From Phycisphaera sp. (GTDB lineage Bacteria; Planctomycetota; Phycisphaerae; Phycisphaerales; SM1A02): a DNA stretch of 46,567 nucleotides. This document shows, one piece after another, positions 6,759 through 14,933 of the stretch. The position numbers and the translations under genes were made by a program. The stretch lies in contig WGMP01000011.1 in the NCBI GenBank assembly GCA_016124975.1, positions 69,693-116,259 on the forward strand, read 5' to 3'. Positions within the stretch are counted from its first letter, which is position 1. The number at the start of each line of letters is the position of its first letter. The notes beneath the pieces are model-generated. The model had not been told where the DNA came from, ran no database searches, and was given only the letters and a program-made list of their open reading frames with translations.

Positions 6759-7574
6759 TTACTTGCACGCCCCCCACGCGTTGAGCATGGCCGCGAGATC
6801 GGACGCACCGACGACGCCATCGCCGTCGAGGTCCGCAGGGGATCCTGCGACATCCCAGTCGCCGAGAAGCGCCGCGAGGTCAGCGGCGTCGACGGCTCCG
6901 CTGTCGTCGAGATCAGGCGCGCAGGCGGGTGGCTTGCCGCCGCACTCTGGGTTCGTGCCCGACGCCGCGCTGCGCGGGACAGGGCCCGAGACGACCGTGA
7001 AGTCCGCAGCGTTGTCGCCCGTGTCGATCAGCCCGCCGCCGTTGCGGACGGCGCCCGTCGCGTTCGTGAGCGCAGCCACAGCCGTGCCCTCGGCGCAGTT
7101 TGCGGTTCCGAACGACACCTTGTCGACCACCGTTCCCTTCGCCTCGCCGCCGCAGGCGACGTTCGCGTTCGGCGCGTTGAAGAGCGCGACCTTTCCGTTC
7201 GTTGCGCTGATATTGATGTTCGTCGTCACGAAGTCGGCCACCACGGGAAGATCGGCCCCGCCCGTTCCTGCGGTGCCGCAGGCGAGCAGGAGGTAGCCGC
7301 ACGGCGCGATGACGGTTCCCTTTGGCAGGGTGAAGAAGTTGCTCGGCGAGCTCGCCCAGTTGCCCGTCGCGGATCCGTAGGCGATGACCCACCCGCTGAC
7401 ATCCACGGGATCGCTGCCGGCGTTGAAGAGCTCGACAAAGTCCTTCTTGTAGGTCGCCGTCGCGCCCGAGCTGCCGCCACCGCCGTAGACCTGGCTGATG
7501 CGGACATCGGCGGTTGCCGAGAGACCGATGGCGAGTGGAAGCGAGGCGACGAGAAGGGCGAGTCGGTTGGTCAT
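6759..7574 (-). CDS. Secreted lamin-tail-domain protein with dockerin-like repeats
   Basis: This 271-residue protein has a signal peptide (MTNRLALLVASLPLAIGLSA, cleaved near ATA-DVR). A lamin-tail (LTD) domain covers about residues 22-205: VRISQVYGGGGSSGATYKKD-type opening, FVELFNAGSDPVDVSGWVIAY, then FTLPKGTVIAPCGYLLLACG. Two C-terminal calcium-loop repeats follow, PDLDDSGAVDAADLAALLGD and ADLDGDGVVGASDLAAMLNA, ending AWGACK. LTDs are common on secreted nucleases and surface proteins, but no nuclease domain is fused here. GGAG eight bases upstream supports 7574; the long in-frame extension upstream on the minus strand runs antisense through the next gene and is not coding. It is divergent from the gene at 7875. 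Confidence 0.85.
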   Translation of the reverse strand: MTNRLALLVASLPLAIGLSATADVRISQVYGGGGSSGATATYKKDFVELFNAGSDPVDVSGWVIAYGSATGNWASSPSNFFTLPKGTVIAPCGYLLLACGTAGTGGADLPVVADFVTTNINISATNGKVALFNAPNANVACGGEAKGTVVDKVSFGTANCAEGTAVAALTNATGAVRNGGGLIDTGDNAADFTVVSGPVPRSAASGTNPECGGKPPACAPDLDDSGAVDAADLAALLGDWDVAGSPADLDGDGVVGASDLAAMLNAWGACK

Positions 7575-7795
7575 CTTGAGGCTCCGGGGTGCGTGTCCTG
7601 AGGAAAGCGCAGACCATAGGCGTCGCGTGTCAGCGACCTCCCGACTTCCCGTCGGGAATCGAGGGGTCCCCGCGACAGGCCGGGTGTTCTCGGCTTTCCC
7701 TGCGTTCTCGGCACGCGCGGGAAGCGTGCGGGGGTGCGGAGGAAGTCCCTCCCTCATTTTGCCCGATAAAGCGCCCGAATCGGCCGTACCCCGCT

Positions 7796-7853
7796 TTGAG
7801 AACCCGCGCCTCGCGCTACATTTGCCGCGCGGGCTTGGCTTCAGAGCCCGCGC
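7796..7853 (+). promoter_or_regulatory. Promoter and 5' UTR hairpin before the 7875 gene
   Basis: TTGAGA (7796-7801) and TACATT (7817-7822) are 15 bases apart, or TTTGAG with 16. The predicted 5' UTR contains a perfect 9-bp hairpin, GCGCGGGCT (7827-7835) with AGCCCGCGC (7845-7853), which ends eleven bases before the AAGGGA ribosome site. The rest of the 300-base divergent interval (7575-7795) shows no gene. Confidence 0.5.
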
Positions 7854-7874
7854 GAACTCATTCAAGGGACCTGC

Positions 7875-9275
7875 ATGAACACCAAGCTTCTCCTCGGCGC
7901 ATCGACCCTCGGCCTGACTGCGATCCTCCTCGGCCACCTCACGGCGACGGCCGGCTCGAACGACGGCGGCGGCGACGGCGGCACGGCGTCGGTCGGCGCA
8001 GATGTCATCGTGGGCGCGATTCCGAATGTCTCGAGCTACGGCGTCGTAGGTTCGGGCGCGAACGCCATCATGGCCTACGCGATCGGCACCACGAGCTGCA
8101 ACATCGGCACGGCGCCCCTCGAGTGGTACGCCTCGCCCGACAACAGGCACCCGTTCATCCCGATGAACGCCTTCAAGTACCGCAACGGCCGCTTCGAGCA
8201 GATCGGCCAGAGCTGGGGCAAGCACGGCTTCACGGCGCTGCAGCAGACCCTCTGCGGGTCCTGCCAGTCCTCTGGCACGGGCAGCCTCCTCGGAATCGGA
8301 TGCTCCGACCCCTACAGCTCGAGCCTGAACGGAAGCCAGAGCGGGCTTGGCGCGCGCCATGAGATCAACGCGGCGACGGGCTCGTTCCCAGGCACCTACA
8401 ACTCCGGCATGCCCTCGGCGCAGGCGACCATCGGACGCCGCCTCCAGATCCGCGCCACCGACCTTGACCCCGCGCTGAACTCGGGCGCGAGCTACATCTT
8501 CGAGGCGCAGTACATCCACCAGCAGGATGCGACCGCGGGCAACAAGATGAACAACGCCTCGTACCGCACCTTCACGGTCGGTTCGGTCGGATCGAACGGC
8601 GCGCGGGCGCTCACCCTCACGGGGCCGACCGTCCAGCAGAAGCCCGCCATCATGGCGTGGCCGCTCCTGGACCCGAACGCGACGCTGACGCAGGTCGATG
8701 TCCCGAACGACGGCCGCTTCATCGCAGGTGTCAGCGTGCGCGACAACGGCAACGGGACCTGGCGCTACGAGTACGCGGTCCACAACCTGAACTCGCACCG
8801 CTCGGGTCGCTCGTTCTCGATTCCCGTCCCCGCGGGCGTCACCGTGACGGGCGTCGGCTTCAAGGATGTCGACTATCACTCGGGCGAGCCGTTCTCGAAC
8901 ACCGACTGGACCGCGCAGGTCTCGGGCGGTGCCGTGACCTGGACGGGCGGCAGCTTCGCGCAGAGCCCGAACTCGAACGCGCTCCGCTTCGCCACGATGT
9001 ACAACTTCTGGTTCGACGCGGACCAGCCGCCGACGGGCATCGCGGCCACGCTCGGGCTCTTCCGCCCCGGGACGCCTGACTCCGTGACCATCGATCTGAA
9101 GGGTCCCTCGGCGCCGCCCTCCGATCCCGAGGATCTCAACGGCGACGGAACCATCGACGGTGCAGACCTCGGCATCCTGCTCAACAACTGGGGTGGCACG
9201 GGCACGGGCGATGTGGACGGATCCGGCGCGGTCGATGGCGCCGATCTCGCGCTGCTTCTCGGCGCCTGGGGCTGA
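7875..9275 (+). CDS. Large secreted protein with dockerin-like repeats
   Basis: This 466-residue protein has a signal peptide (MNTKLLLGASTLGLTAILLG, cleaved near residues 24-27) and a large beta-rich body (about 30-405) that I do not recognise by family. It has paired cysteines (SCNIG, LCGSCQSS, GIGCSD), a repeated aromatic pattern, and the phrases RRLQIRATDLDPALNSGASYIFEA and GTWRYEYAVHNLNSHRSGRSF (each given here only in part as signature positions near 190 and 295). The C-terminus has two calcium-loop repeats, EDLNGDGTIDGADLGILLNN and GDVDGSGAVDGADLALLLGA, ending AWG. AAGGGA at the usual distance supports the start. Secretion or surface display is likely; function is unknown. Confidence 0.8.
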   Translation: MNTKLLLGASTLGLTAILLGHLTATAGSNDGGGDGGTASVGADVIVGAIPNVSSYGVVGSGANAIMAYAIGTTSCNIGTAPLEWYASPDNRHPFIPMNAFKYRNGRFEQIGQSWGKHGFTALQQTLCGSCQSSGTGSLLGIGCSDPYSSSLNGSQSGLGARHEINAATGSFPGTYNSGMPSAQATIGRRLQIRATDLDPALNSGASYIFEAQYIHQQDATAGNKMNNASYRTFTVGSVGSNGARALTLTGPTVQQKPAIMAWPLLDPNATLTQVDVPNDGRFIAGVSVRDNGNGTWRYEYAVHNLNSHRSGRSFSIPVPAGVTVTGVGFKDVDYHSGEPFSNTDWTAQVSGGAVTWTGGSFAQSPNSNALRFATMYNFWFDADQPPTGIAATLGLFRPGTPDSVTIDLKGPSAPPSDPEDLNGDGTIDGADLGILLNNWGGTGTGDVDGSGAVDGADLALLLGAWG

Positions 9276-9309
9276 CGAGGCCCGCGTCCAGGAGCGAAAT
9301 GAAACCCGC

Positions 9310-9350
9310 GCGCGTCCGCGTTGGCAATGCCAGCGCGGACGCGCCACAAT
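9310..9350 (+). terminator. Long hairpin after 7875-9275, with an embedded promoter for the next gene
   Basis: A 16-bp stem joins 9310-9325 to 9329-9344 around a 3-base loop, with a single G-U pair. It follows the upstream stop by 35 bases and lacks a T tract. TTGGCA (9321-9326) in the hairpin and CACAAT (9345-9350) beyond it are 18 bases apart and form a plausible promoter for the YihY gene at 9357, so termination and initiation signals overlap. Confidence 0.6.
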
Positions 9351-9356
9351 GCGCCC

Positions 9357-10727
9357 ATGAAGGACCCTGCGCAGACGACGACGGGAGCCAAGGGGGCGGG
9401 ACGCACGCCGGCGGCGTCGGCGCGCCCGCCACGGCTTGAACGGCTGCGGAACCTGCTGCCAGCCGCGCGCTATGCGTTCGCCGAGTTGCGCCACTCGCAG
9501 GCGCCCGCGATGGCCGCGAACCTGGCGTTCCGCACGCTCTTCGGGCTGCTCCCCGTTCTGGTCGTCGCGACGATCGTCACGCGCGCGCTCCTCGGCGACC
9601 GCTTCATCGAGCTGGTGACGACCGCGATCGAGGCGCTCGGGCTCCACGCGATCACGATGCATCCACCCGAGGGCGGCGATGCGGAGCCCGTGCCACTCGG
9701 CAGCTGGCTCGAGTCGCTCGCGCACGAGGCGGCCGCGGTCGATCTCTCTGCGATCGGCCTGATCGGCGCGCTCGCAGTCGTGTTCTCGGCGGTGTGGACG
9801 ATGGTGGCCATCGAGTCGAGCTTCAACACCATCTGCCGCGCGCCCGCGGGGCGGCCGTTCGTCCGGCGCATCCTGGTCTACTGGTTCGTCATCACCGCCG
9901 GGCCCGTCCTCTTCGCGGCGATTCCAATCCTCCTTGGCGCGCTCGTCTCGTTCGTGGGCTCCGAGAGCCTCGCCGCGCAGCTGGCGGCGCGCGCGATCTC
10001 GCTCGCGGGCGCGTTCGTCTCGCTTTGGGCGCTGCTCGCGGCCGCGTATGCGACCGTGCCGAACGCTCGCCTCGACATCCGTTCGGCGATCGCGGGCGCC
10101 TTCGTGGCCGCGCTCCTCATCGAACTCGGCAAGAGCTTCCTCGGCGCATCGCTCGCGGGCAGCTTCTCCGCAAGTCGCCTCTACGGCTCGCTCGGCCTGG
10201 TGCCGCTCTTCATGCTGTGGGTCTACCTGATGTGGCTCGTCGTGCTCTTCGGGCTTCAGACCGCCGCGATCCTGCAGGGTCTCTCAAAGGGCGGACGGGC
10301 GCTTGCCGCTGGCGCGTCGCGCGGCGACAGCTTCGAGCCCGCGCAGGCGATCCCCTGCTTCCGCGCCGTGTGCGCGCGCTTCCAGAAGGGGCGCGGCGCA
10401 TCGCCCGACACCCTGGTCTACGAGTGCGGCGTGTCGCCGCGCACGGCGCGGGAACTCCTCGCGATCTTCGAGCGCCTTGGCTTGGCGCATCGGATCGACG
10501 GCGACGACCGCCGCTACGCGCCGTCGCGTCCGCCCGAGGAGATCGCGCTGTGCGAGGCGCTGCACGCGGGCTTCGCGCTCGTCGACGGAGGCGAGGAGAC
10601 GGCGCCCGAGAAGGGCGTGGCCGAGCTGCGCGCAAGCCAGCTCGAGAGGCTCGCCGATGCGCGCTTCGGTGCGGACGGCAGGGCCGGGGACGCTGCCCCC
10701 CTTACGGACAGTCGCCCCACGAATTGA
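9357..10727 (+). CDS. YihY/BrkB-family membrane protein with C-terminal winged helix
   Basis: This 456-residue inner-membrane protein has about six transmembrane segments between residues 40 and 315. Family signatures include AMAANLAFRTLFGLLPVLVV, the AVWTMVAIESSFNTI segment and LGLVPLFMLWVYLMWLVVLF. After the membrane core, residues about 323-395 form a winged-helix-like cytoplasmic domain (DTLVYECGVSPRTARELLAI then FERLGLAHRIDGDDRRYAPS), seen in a subset of YihY proteins. The transport or scaffold role of the family is not settled. The start at 9357 follows the hairpin; CACAAT six bases upstream suggests leaderless translation, and an ATG at 9327 would lie in the hairpin loop. The 3' end overlaps the convergent gene by 26 bases. 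Confidence 0.85.
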   Translation: MKDPAQTTTGAKGAGRTPAASARPPRLERLRNLLPAARYAFAELRHSQAPAMAANLAFRTLFGLLPVLVVATIVTRALLGDRFIELVTTAIEALGLHAITMHPPEGGDAEPVPLGSWLESLAHEAAAVDLSAIGLIGALAVVFSAVWTMVAIESSFNTICRAPAGRPFVRRILVYWFVITAGPVLFAAIPILLGALVSFVGSESLAAQLAARAISLAGAFVSLWALLAAAYATVPNARLDIRSAIAGAFVAALLIELGKSFLGASLAGSFSASRLYGSLGLVPLFMLWVYLMWLVVLFGLQTAAILQGLSKGGRALAAGASRGDSFEPAQAIPCFRAVCARFQKGRGASPDTLVYECGVSPRTARELLAIFERLGLAHRIDGDDRRYAPSRPPEEIALCEALHAGFALVDGGEETAPEKGVAELRASQLERLADARFGADGRAGDAAPLTDSRPTN

Positions 10728-11790
10728 GCATGATCGCGAGATCCTGCGCATTCACGGTGCCGTCGCCGTTGAGGTCTCCTGCGGCGCCGTCCCACAGGTT
10801 GAGGAGTGTGGCGAGGTCGGACGCCGACACGACGCCATCGAGATCGAGATCCGCGGGGCAAGGATTGCCGCCGCCGCCGGAGCCGAGCTCGACCACCGCG
10901 AGGTGCGGGAATCCGCCGCCCGCGTTGTTGATGTCGTTCCAGCGGCCGTTTGAACCGAGCAGCTCCGCGTAGTGCTCGACGCCTCCCGAGTTGTTCGGCT
11001 CCCCGCCGTTCCAGTTGGTGTACTTCGCGGGCGAGCCGTCGGTCCACTCCCAGCTGCCCTCCGAGGCGAGGTCGTTGAAGCCGATCCAGATGCGACGGTC
11101 GACGCCGCCAAGATTGCCGAAGTTGCCGTGGACGAAGTCCTGCTCGGCCTGGTCGTTGATCGAGACGAGGTGGCCTCCCAACGCGACCGCGAGCGCCTCG
11201 GACGCTGTCCAGGTTGTGCCCGCGACAGCGACATAGCGGATGCCGGTCGAGGGGTCCGTGATGTCGCCGAGGAGCGGCAGCGCGCCGATCGTGATGGTGC
11301 CCGATCCGAAGCCCGTCGCGCCGAAGGCTCCGAGGCGGACGAGGTAGGTCTCGCCCGCGGTCGCAGTGAAGCTGACGCGGGTCTGCAGCGAGCAGTTGTC
11401 GTCGGAGCAGGCGATCACAGGCGCGCTGCAGTCTGCGCCGCCGTAGATCGCGATCTTCGAGTCGAGCGTCGTCTGCGCGCAGGTCGACACCTCGACGACG
11501 AAGGTCTCGGGCGCGGTGAAGCGGAACCACACGTCGTTGAAGATGTTCTGGTTGCTGAAGAAGTTGCAGAGGACATCGGCCGCGCCGTCGGTCGTGGCGC
11601 CGTTCGTGTCGAAGGCGTAGGTGCCGTAGCTCTTCAGGGGCTCGGCGGAGGCGCAGTCGTCGGCGCCTTGCGCGAGTGCCGAGGAGCCTGCGCCGAGCGA
11701 AAGGCAGAGTGCGACGACGAAGGAGCCGAAGACGGACGGGCCAGCGACCACGCCGTGGGCGCGGGCGACGCTGCGGGGAGAACTCGACAT
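10702..11790 (-). CDS. Secreted C-type-lectin-like protein with dockerin-like repeats
   Basis: This 362-residue protein has a signal peptide cleaved near SSALAQ (about residue 41). Residues 42-175 form a beta domain typical of secreted planctomycete proteins (DDCASAEPL...WFRFTAPETF...IAIYGGADCSAPVIACSDDNC). Residues about 185-310 are a C-type-lectin-like fold (WTASEALAVALGGHLVSIND, IWIGFNDLASEGSWEWTDGS, YTNWNGGEPNN, LAVVELG). Two calcium-loop repeats end the protein (PADLDLDGVVSASDLATLLN and GDLNGDGTVNAQDLAIMLNS, then WGDCP). GAGG about nine bases upstream of 11790 supports the start. Its upstream region is the heptanucleotide repeat. Carbohydrate or protein binding outside the cell is likely. 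Confidence 0.85.
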   Translation of the reverse strand: MSSSPRSVARAHGVVAGPSVFGSFVVALCLSLGAGSSALAQGADDCASAEPLKSYGTYAFDTNGATTDGAADVLCNFFSNQNIFNDVWFRFTAPETFVVEVSTCAQTTLDSKIAIYGGADCSAPVIACSDDNCSLQTRVSFTATAGETYLVRLGAFGATGFGSGTITIGALPLLGDITDPSTGIRYVAVAGTTWTASEALAVALGGHLVSINDQAEQDFVHGNFGNLGGVDRRIWIGFNDLASEGSWEWTDGSPAKYTNWNGGEPNNSGGVEHYAELLGSNGRWNDINNAGGGFPHLAVVELGSGGGGNPCPADLDLDGVVSASDLATLLNLWDGAAGDLNGDGTVNAQDLAIMLNSWGDCP

Positions 11791-11813
11791 GATGGGACCT
11801 CGCGGCAAGTGGA

Positions 11814-11960
11814 CTTGGGACTCGGGACTTCGGACTTCGGACTTGGGACTCGGGACTCGGGACTTGGGACTCGGGACTTGGGACTCGGGACTCGGGACTT
11901 GGGACTCGGGACTTGGGACTCGGGACTCGGGACTTGGGACTCGGGGCTCGGGGCTCGCCG
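11814..11960. repeat. 7-bp repeat CTYGGGA, about 21 units, with a 35-bp higher-order period
   Basis: Units CTTGGGA (T) and CTCGGGA (C) run head to tail from 11814, with two CTTCGGA variants early and CTCGGGG/CTCGCCG decay at the end. From 11842 the order T-C-C-T-C repeats three times, giving a 35-base higher-order unit. The array lies between two divergent genes (starts 11790 and 12169) and just upstream of the lectin-like gene. Reading frames through it give SPESQVP-type artefacts. The 208 bases from 11961 to 12168 show no gene and no clear promoter. Confidence 0.95.
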
Positions 11961-12168
11961 CTCGCGACCCTCGCGGGCCGCCGCGCGGCGGCAGAAGAGG
12001 ACAGATTCGCCAATTCCGCCGCGAATGCAAGGAAAATCTCCACAGACGCCACTCCCCGCCGTCTCTCGCACAACGCTGAGGCGGCGCGGGCGCGAGGATT
12101 TCGTCAAGAACCCGCGGCGCGCGGCGGTTCCTTGCAATGGAGCGCGTGGCCGGCGCGTTTCCGTGCCG

Positions 12169-14880
12169 ATGAAGCCGCTTGCCATGCGCCGTCCAACCGC
12201 TTCAAGCCCCGCCGCCCTCGCCTCGTGGGTTGGCTTGTCGATCTTCGCCGCAGCGCTCGCCACGCAGTTCGCTGCGGCCGATAGCCAGATGGCGGGCGAG
12301 GCGCCCGTCTCCCCACCACCGACCCTCACCGCGGACGAGGTCAAGTTCTTCGAGTCGAAGATCCGGCCGATCCTGATCGCGAACTGCTACGGCTGCCACT
12401 CGGTCTCGAGCGGCAAGTCGAGGGGCGGGCTGCGTCTCGACACGCGCGACGCGATGCTCTCCGGCGGCGACTCGGGCCCGGCGGTCGTGCCCGGCGATGT
12501 CGACTCGAGCCTTCTGATCCGCGCCGTGCGCTACCTCGACGGCGACTACGAGATGCCGCCCGCGGGCAAGCTGAACGATGGCGACATCGCGCTGCTCGAG
12601 GAGTGGGTCGCGATGGGCGCGCCCGATCCGCGCGTCGAAGGTGCCGCGCCCGCTGGCCACTCGCCTGGCACCGCGCACCGCTGGACCGCCGAAGACATCG
12701 CGAAAGGCAAGGAGTCGCACTGGGCCTACAGGCCCCTCGCGACGCCCACGCCTCCCGCCACCGTCGACCGCGAGTGGGCGCGCTCACCGATCGATTCCTT
12801 CCTCCTCGCCGCGCTCGAGGCGAAGGGCCTCGCGCCGGCGCAGGACGCCGACCCCGCGACGCTCCTCCGTCGCGCGAGCCTTGACCTCACGGGGCTCCCG
12901 CCCTCGAAGGCCGATCTCGACCGCTTCGTGAAGAACCCGACGCCCGAGGCGTTCGCGCGCGCGGTCGACGCGATGCTCGCGAGCCCGCGGTTCGGCGAGC
13001 GCTGGGGCCGCCACTGGCTCGATGTCGCGCGGTTCGCCGAGTCGAGCGGCAAGGAATCGAACATCTTCTATCCGCACGCGTGGCGCTACCGCGACTATGT
13101 CATTGAGAGCTTCAACGAGGACAAGCCCTACGACCGCTTCCTCGTCGAGCAGCTTGCGGGAGACCTGCTTCCCGCCGACAGCGACGCCGCGCGCGCCGAG
13201 CAGCTGATCGCGACGGGCTACCTCGCGGTCGGTACGAAGAGCCACAACGGTCGCGGGCGCCTTCAGTTCCAGATGGATCTCGCCGACGAGCAGATCGACG
13301 CTGTCACGCAGGGCATGCTCGGGCTCACCGTGTCGTGCGCGCGCTGCCACGACCACAAGTTCGACCCGATCCCGCAGAAGGACTACTACGCGGTCGCGGG
13401 CATCTTCCTCTCGACCGACACGCGCTACGGCACCTTCGAGGCGCAGGGAAACAACCACCCCGCCGAACTCGTCGCGCTGCCCGCCGCGGCCGATGTCTCG
13501 CGCGGGCCCGCGATGCCCGCGCAGCAGCGGTCGCTCATCGCCGCCGCGAAGGAGCGCGCCGCGCAGGAAGCGGAGCGCGCGCGGCAGATTCAGGAGGAGG
13601 CGCGCGCGGCGCGGCAGCGCGGCGGCGAGATTCCAGCGAACCTGCAGCAGCAGCTCGTGCGCGCGCGGGCTGCGCAGGGCGCGAACCGGAACCTCGAGAG
13701 CATCGCCGAGCGCTTCGACGAGCGCGGCGAGCCGACCGAGGCGAACCTCGTCGCCATGGGCGCCGTCGAGCGCGGCCGCTCGGTGAACGCACGGCTCCTC
13801 GACCGCGGCGAGCTCGACAAGCCCGGCGAGATCGTGCCGCGCGGGTTCGTGCAGCTGATCTCCGACGGCGACGAGCCGAGGATCACGAAGGGCAGCGGAC
13901 GCCTCGAGTTCGCGGAGTGGGTCGCCGACGAGGAGAACCCGCTCACGGCGCGCGTGTGGGCGAACCGCGTATGGCTCCACCTCTTCGACAAGGGGATCGT
14001 GCCGACGCCCGACAACTTCGGCATGAGCGGCCAGCAGCCGACGAACCCCGAGCTCCTCGACCACCTCGCCTCGCGGCTCGTCGCGAACGGCTGGAGCACG
14101 AAGAAGCTCATCCGCGAGATCGTGCTGTCGCGCGCCTACGCGATGTCGAGCGCGTTCGACGCGAAGGCGGCCGCGGTCGACCCTGACAACACGCTGCTCT
14201 GGCGCATGAACAAGAAGCGCCTCGAGGCGGAGGCGATCCGCGACTCGATGCTGCTTGCGGCGGGGCTCCTCGACCTTCGCGCACCGACGGGTTCGCGCGT
14301 GGCGTTTGCAGAGGGCGGCATGCGCGGACCGCAGCAGGAGCGGCTGGCGTCATACCTCTCGGGCAACGCCGACAACCATCGCAGCGTCTACCTTCCGATC
14401 GTGCGCGACCGGGTGCCCGAGTCGCTCGAGGTCTTCGACTTCGCCGAGCCCGCCTTCGTGACGGGCGAGCGCAATGTGACGAACGTGCCGACACAGGCGC
14501 TCTACCTCATGAACAGCGCCGAGATGGCGCGCATCTCCGACGCCTTCGCGGCGCGTGTGGTCGGAGGCGCGTCGGACGAGGCCGACCGCATCGCGCTTGC
14601 GTTCGAGCTCGCGTTCGGCCGGAAGCCGACCATCGCGGAGATTCGCGCATGCCGCGAGTTCCTCGACGACTTCAAGGCGGCGCACGGCCGCGAGCAGGCC
14701 GCGTCGGCGCGAACCGCCGCGCAGAGCGAACCGCGCCGCGGCGCGCTGCGTGAGCGCGCGCGCGCGCGGATTGAGGCCGCTCGGGTGGCGCAGGCGAGCG
14801 CGCCCGCGCCGGGAAATCCCGAGTATTCCGCGCTGTGCCAGGCGCTTCTCCTCAGCGGCGAGTTCCGCACGGTCGACTGA
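12169..14880 (+). CDS. Planctomycete cytochrome-c / DUF1549 / DUF1553 protein
   Basis: This 903-residue secreted protein has a signal peptide (to about residue 38). A planctomycete-type cytochrome c domain follows, with heme site CYGCH near residue 71, then DUF1549 (about 190-400, with FGERWGRHWLDVARFAESSG and the paired CARCHDHKFDPI, a second CxxCH). An Ala/Arg/Glu-rich probable coiled coil lies at about 445-510, and DUF1553 (about 570-890) contains ENPLTARVWANRVWLHLFDK and NVPTQALYLMN. Proteins of this architecture occur in multiple copies in planctomycetes beside DUF1501 partners; their biochemical role is not established. No Shine-Dalgarno precedes 12169; an ATG at 12184 is also possible. 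It is followed by the DUF1501 gene after 53 bases. Confidence 0.9.
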   Translation: MKPLAMRRPTASSPAALASWVGLSIFAAALATQFAAADSQMAGEAPVSPPPTLTADEVKFFESKIRPILIANCYGCHSVSSGKSRGGLRLDTRDAMLSGGDSGPAVVPGDVDSSLLIRAVRYLDGDYEMPPAGKLNDGDIALLEEWVAMGAPDPRVEGAAPAGHSPGTAHRWTAEDIAKGKESHWAYRPLATPTPPATVDREWARSPIDSFLLAALEAKGLAPAQDADPATLLRRASLDLTGLPPSKADLDRFVKNPTPEAFARAVDAMLASPRFGERWGRHWLDVARFAESSGKESNIFYPHAWRYRDYVIESFNEDKPYDRFLVEQLAGDLLPADSDAARAEQLIATGYLAVGTKSHNGRGRLQFQMDLADEQIDAVTQGMLGLTVSCARCHDHKFDPIPQKDYYAVAGIFLSTDTRYGTFEAQGNNHPAELVALPAAADVSRGPAMPAQQRSLIAAAKERAAQEAERARQIQEEARAARQRGGEIPANLQQQLVRARAAQGANRNLESIAERFDERGEPTEANLVAMGAVERGRSVNARLLDRGELDKPGEIVPRGFVQLISDGDEPRITKGSGRLEFAEWVADEENPLTARVWANRVWLHLFDKGIVPTPDNFGMSGQQPTNPELLDHLASRLVANGWSTKKLIREIVLSRAYAMSSAFDAKAAAVDPDNTLLWRMNKKRLEAEAIRDSMLLAAGLLDLRAPTGSRVAFAEGGMRGPQQERLASYLSGNADNHRSVYLPIVRDRVPESLEVFDFAEPAFVTGERNVTNVPTQALYLMNSAEMARISDAFAARVVGGASDEADRIALAFELAFGRKPTIAEIRACREFLDDFKAAHGREQAASARTAAQSEPRRGALRERARARIEAARVAQASAPAPGNPEYSALCQALLLSGEFRTVD

Positions 14881-14891
14881 CCGCCCAAAGC

Positions 14892-14927
14892 AATTCGAGC
14901 ATTTCGAGCATTTCGAGCACTTCGAGA
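14892..14927. repeat. 9-bp tandem repeat, 4 units
   Basis: Four units of ATTTCGAGC (the first and last with changes) fill most of the 53 bases between the DUF1549/1553 gene and the DUF1501 gene, and end six bases before the DUF1501 start codon. No normal Shine-Dalgarno is present there. Confidence 0.8.
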
Positions 14928-14933
14928 TCAACC

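Noticed and set aside
7575-9725. A very long minus-strand open frame continuous with the lamin-tail gene
   Set aside because: It runs antisense through the well-supported 7875-9275 gene, lacks globular protein character, and the true gene has its own ribosome site and signal peptide at 7574.
11634-12073. Possible repeat protein with SPESQVP heptads
   Set aside because: The heptads are a translation of the 7-bp DNA repeat in several frames, without a start signal or flanking domain.
10972-12168. A long plus-strand open frame joined to the cytochrome/DUF1549 gene
   Set aside because: It is antisense to the lectin-like gene and crosses the heptanucleotide array; the signal peptide starts at 12169.
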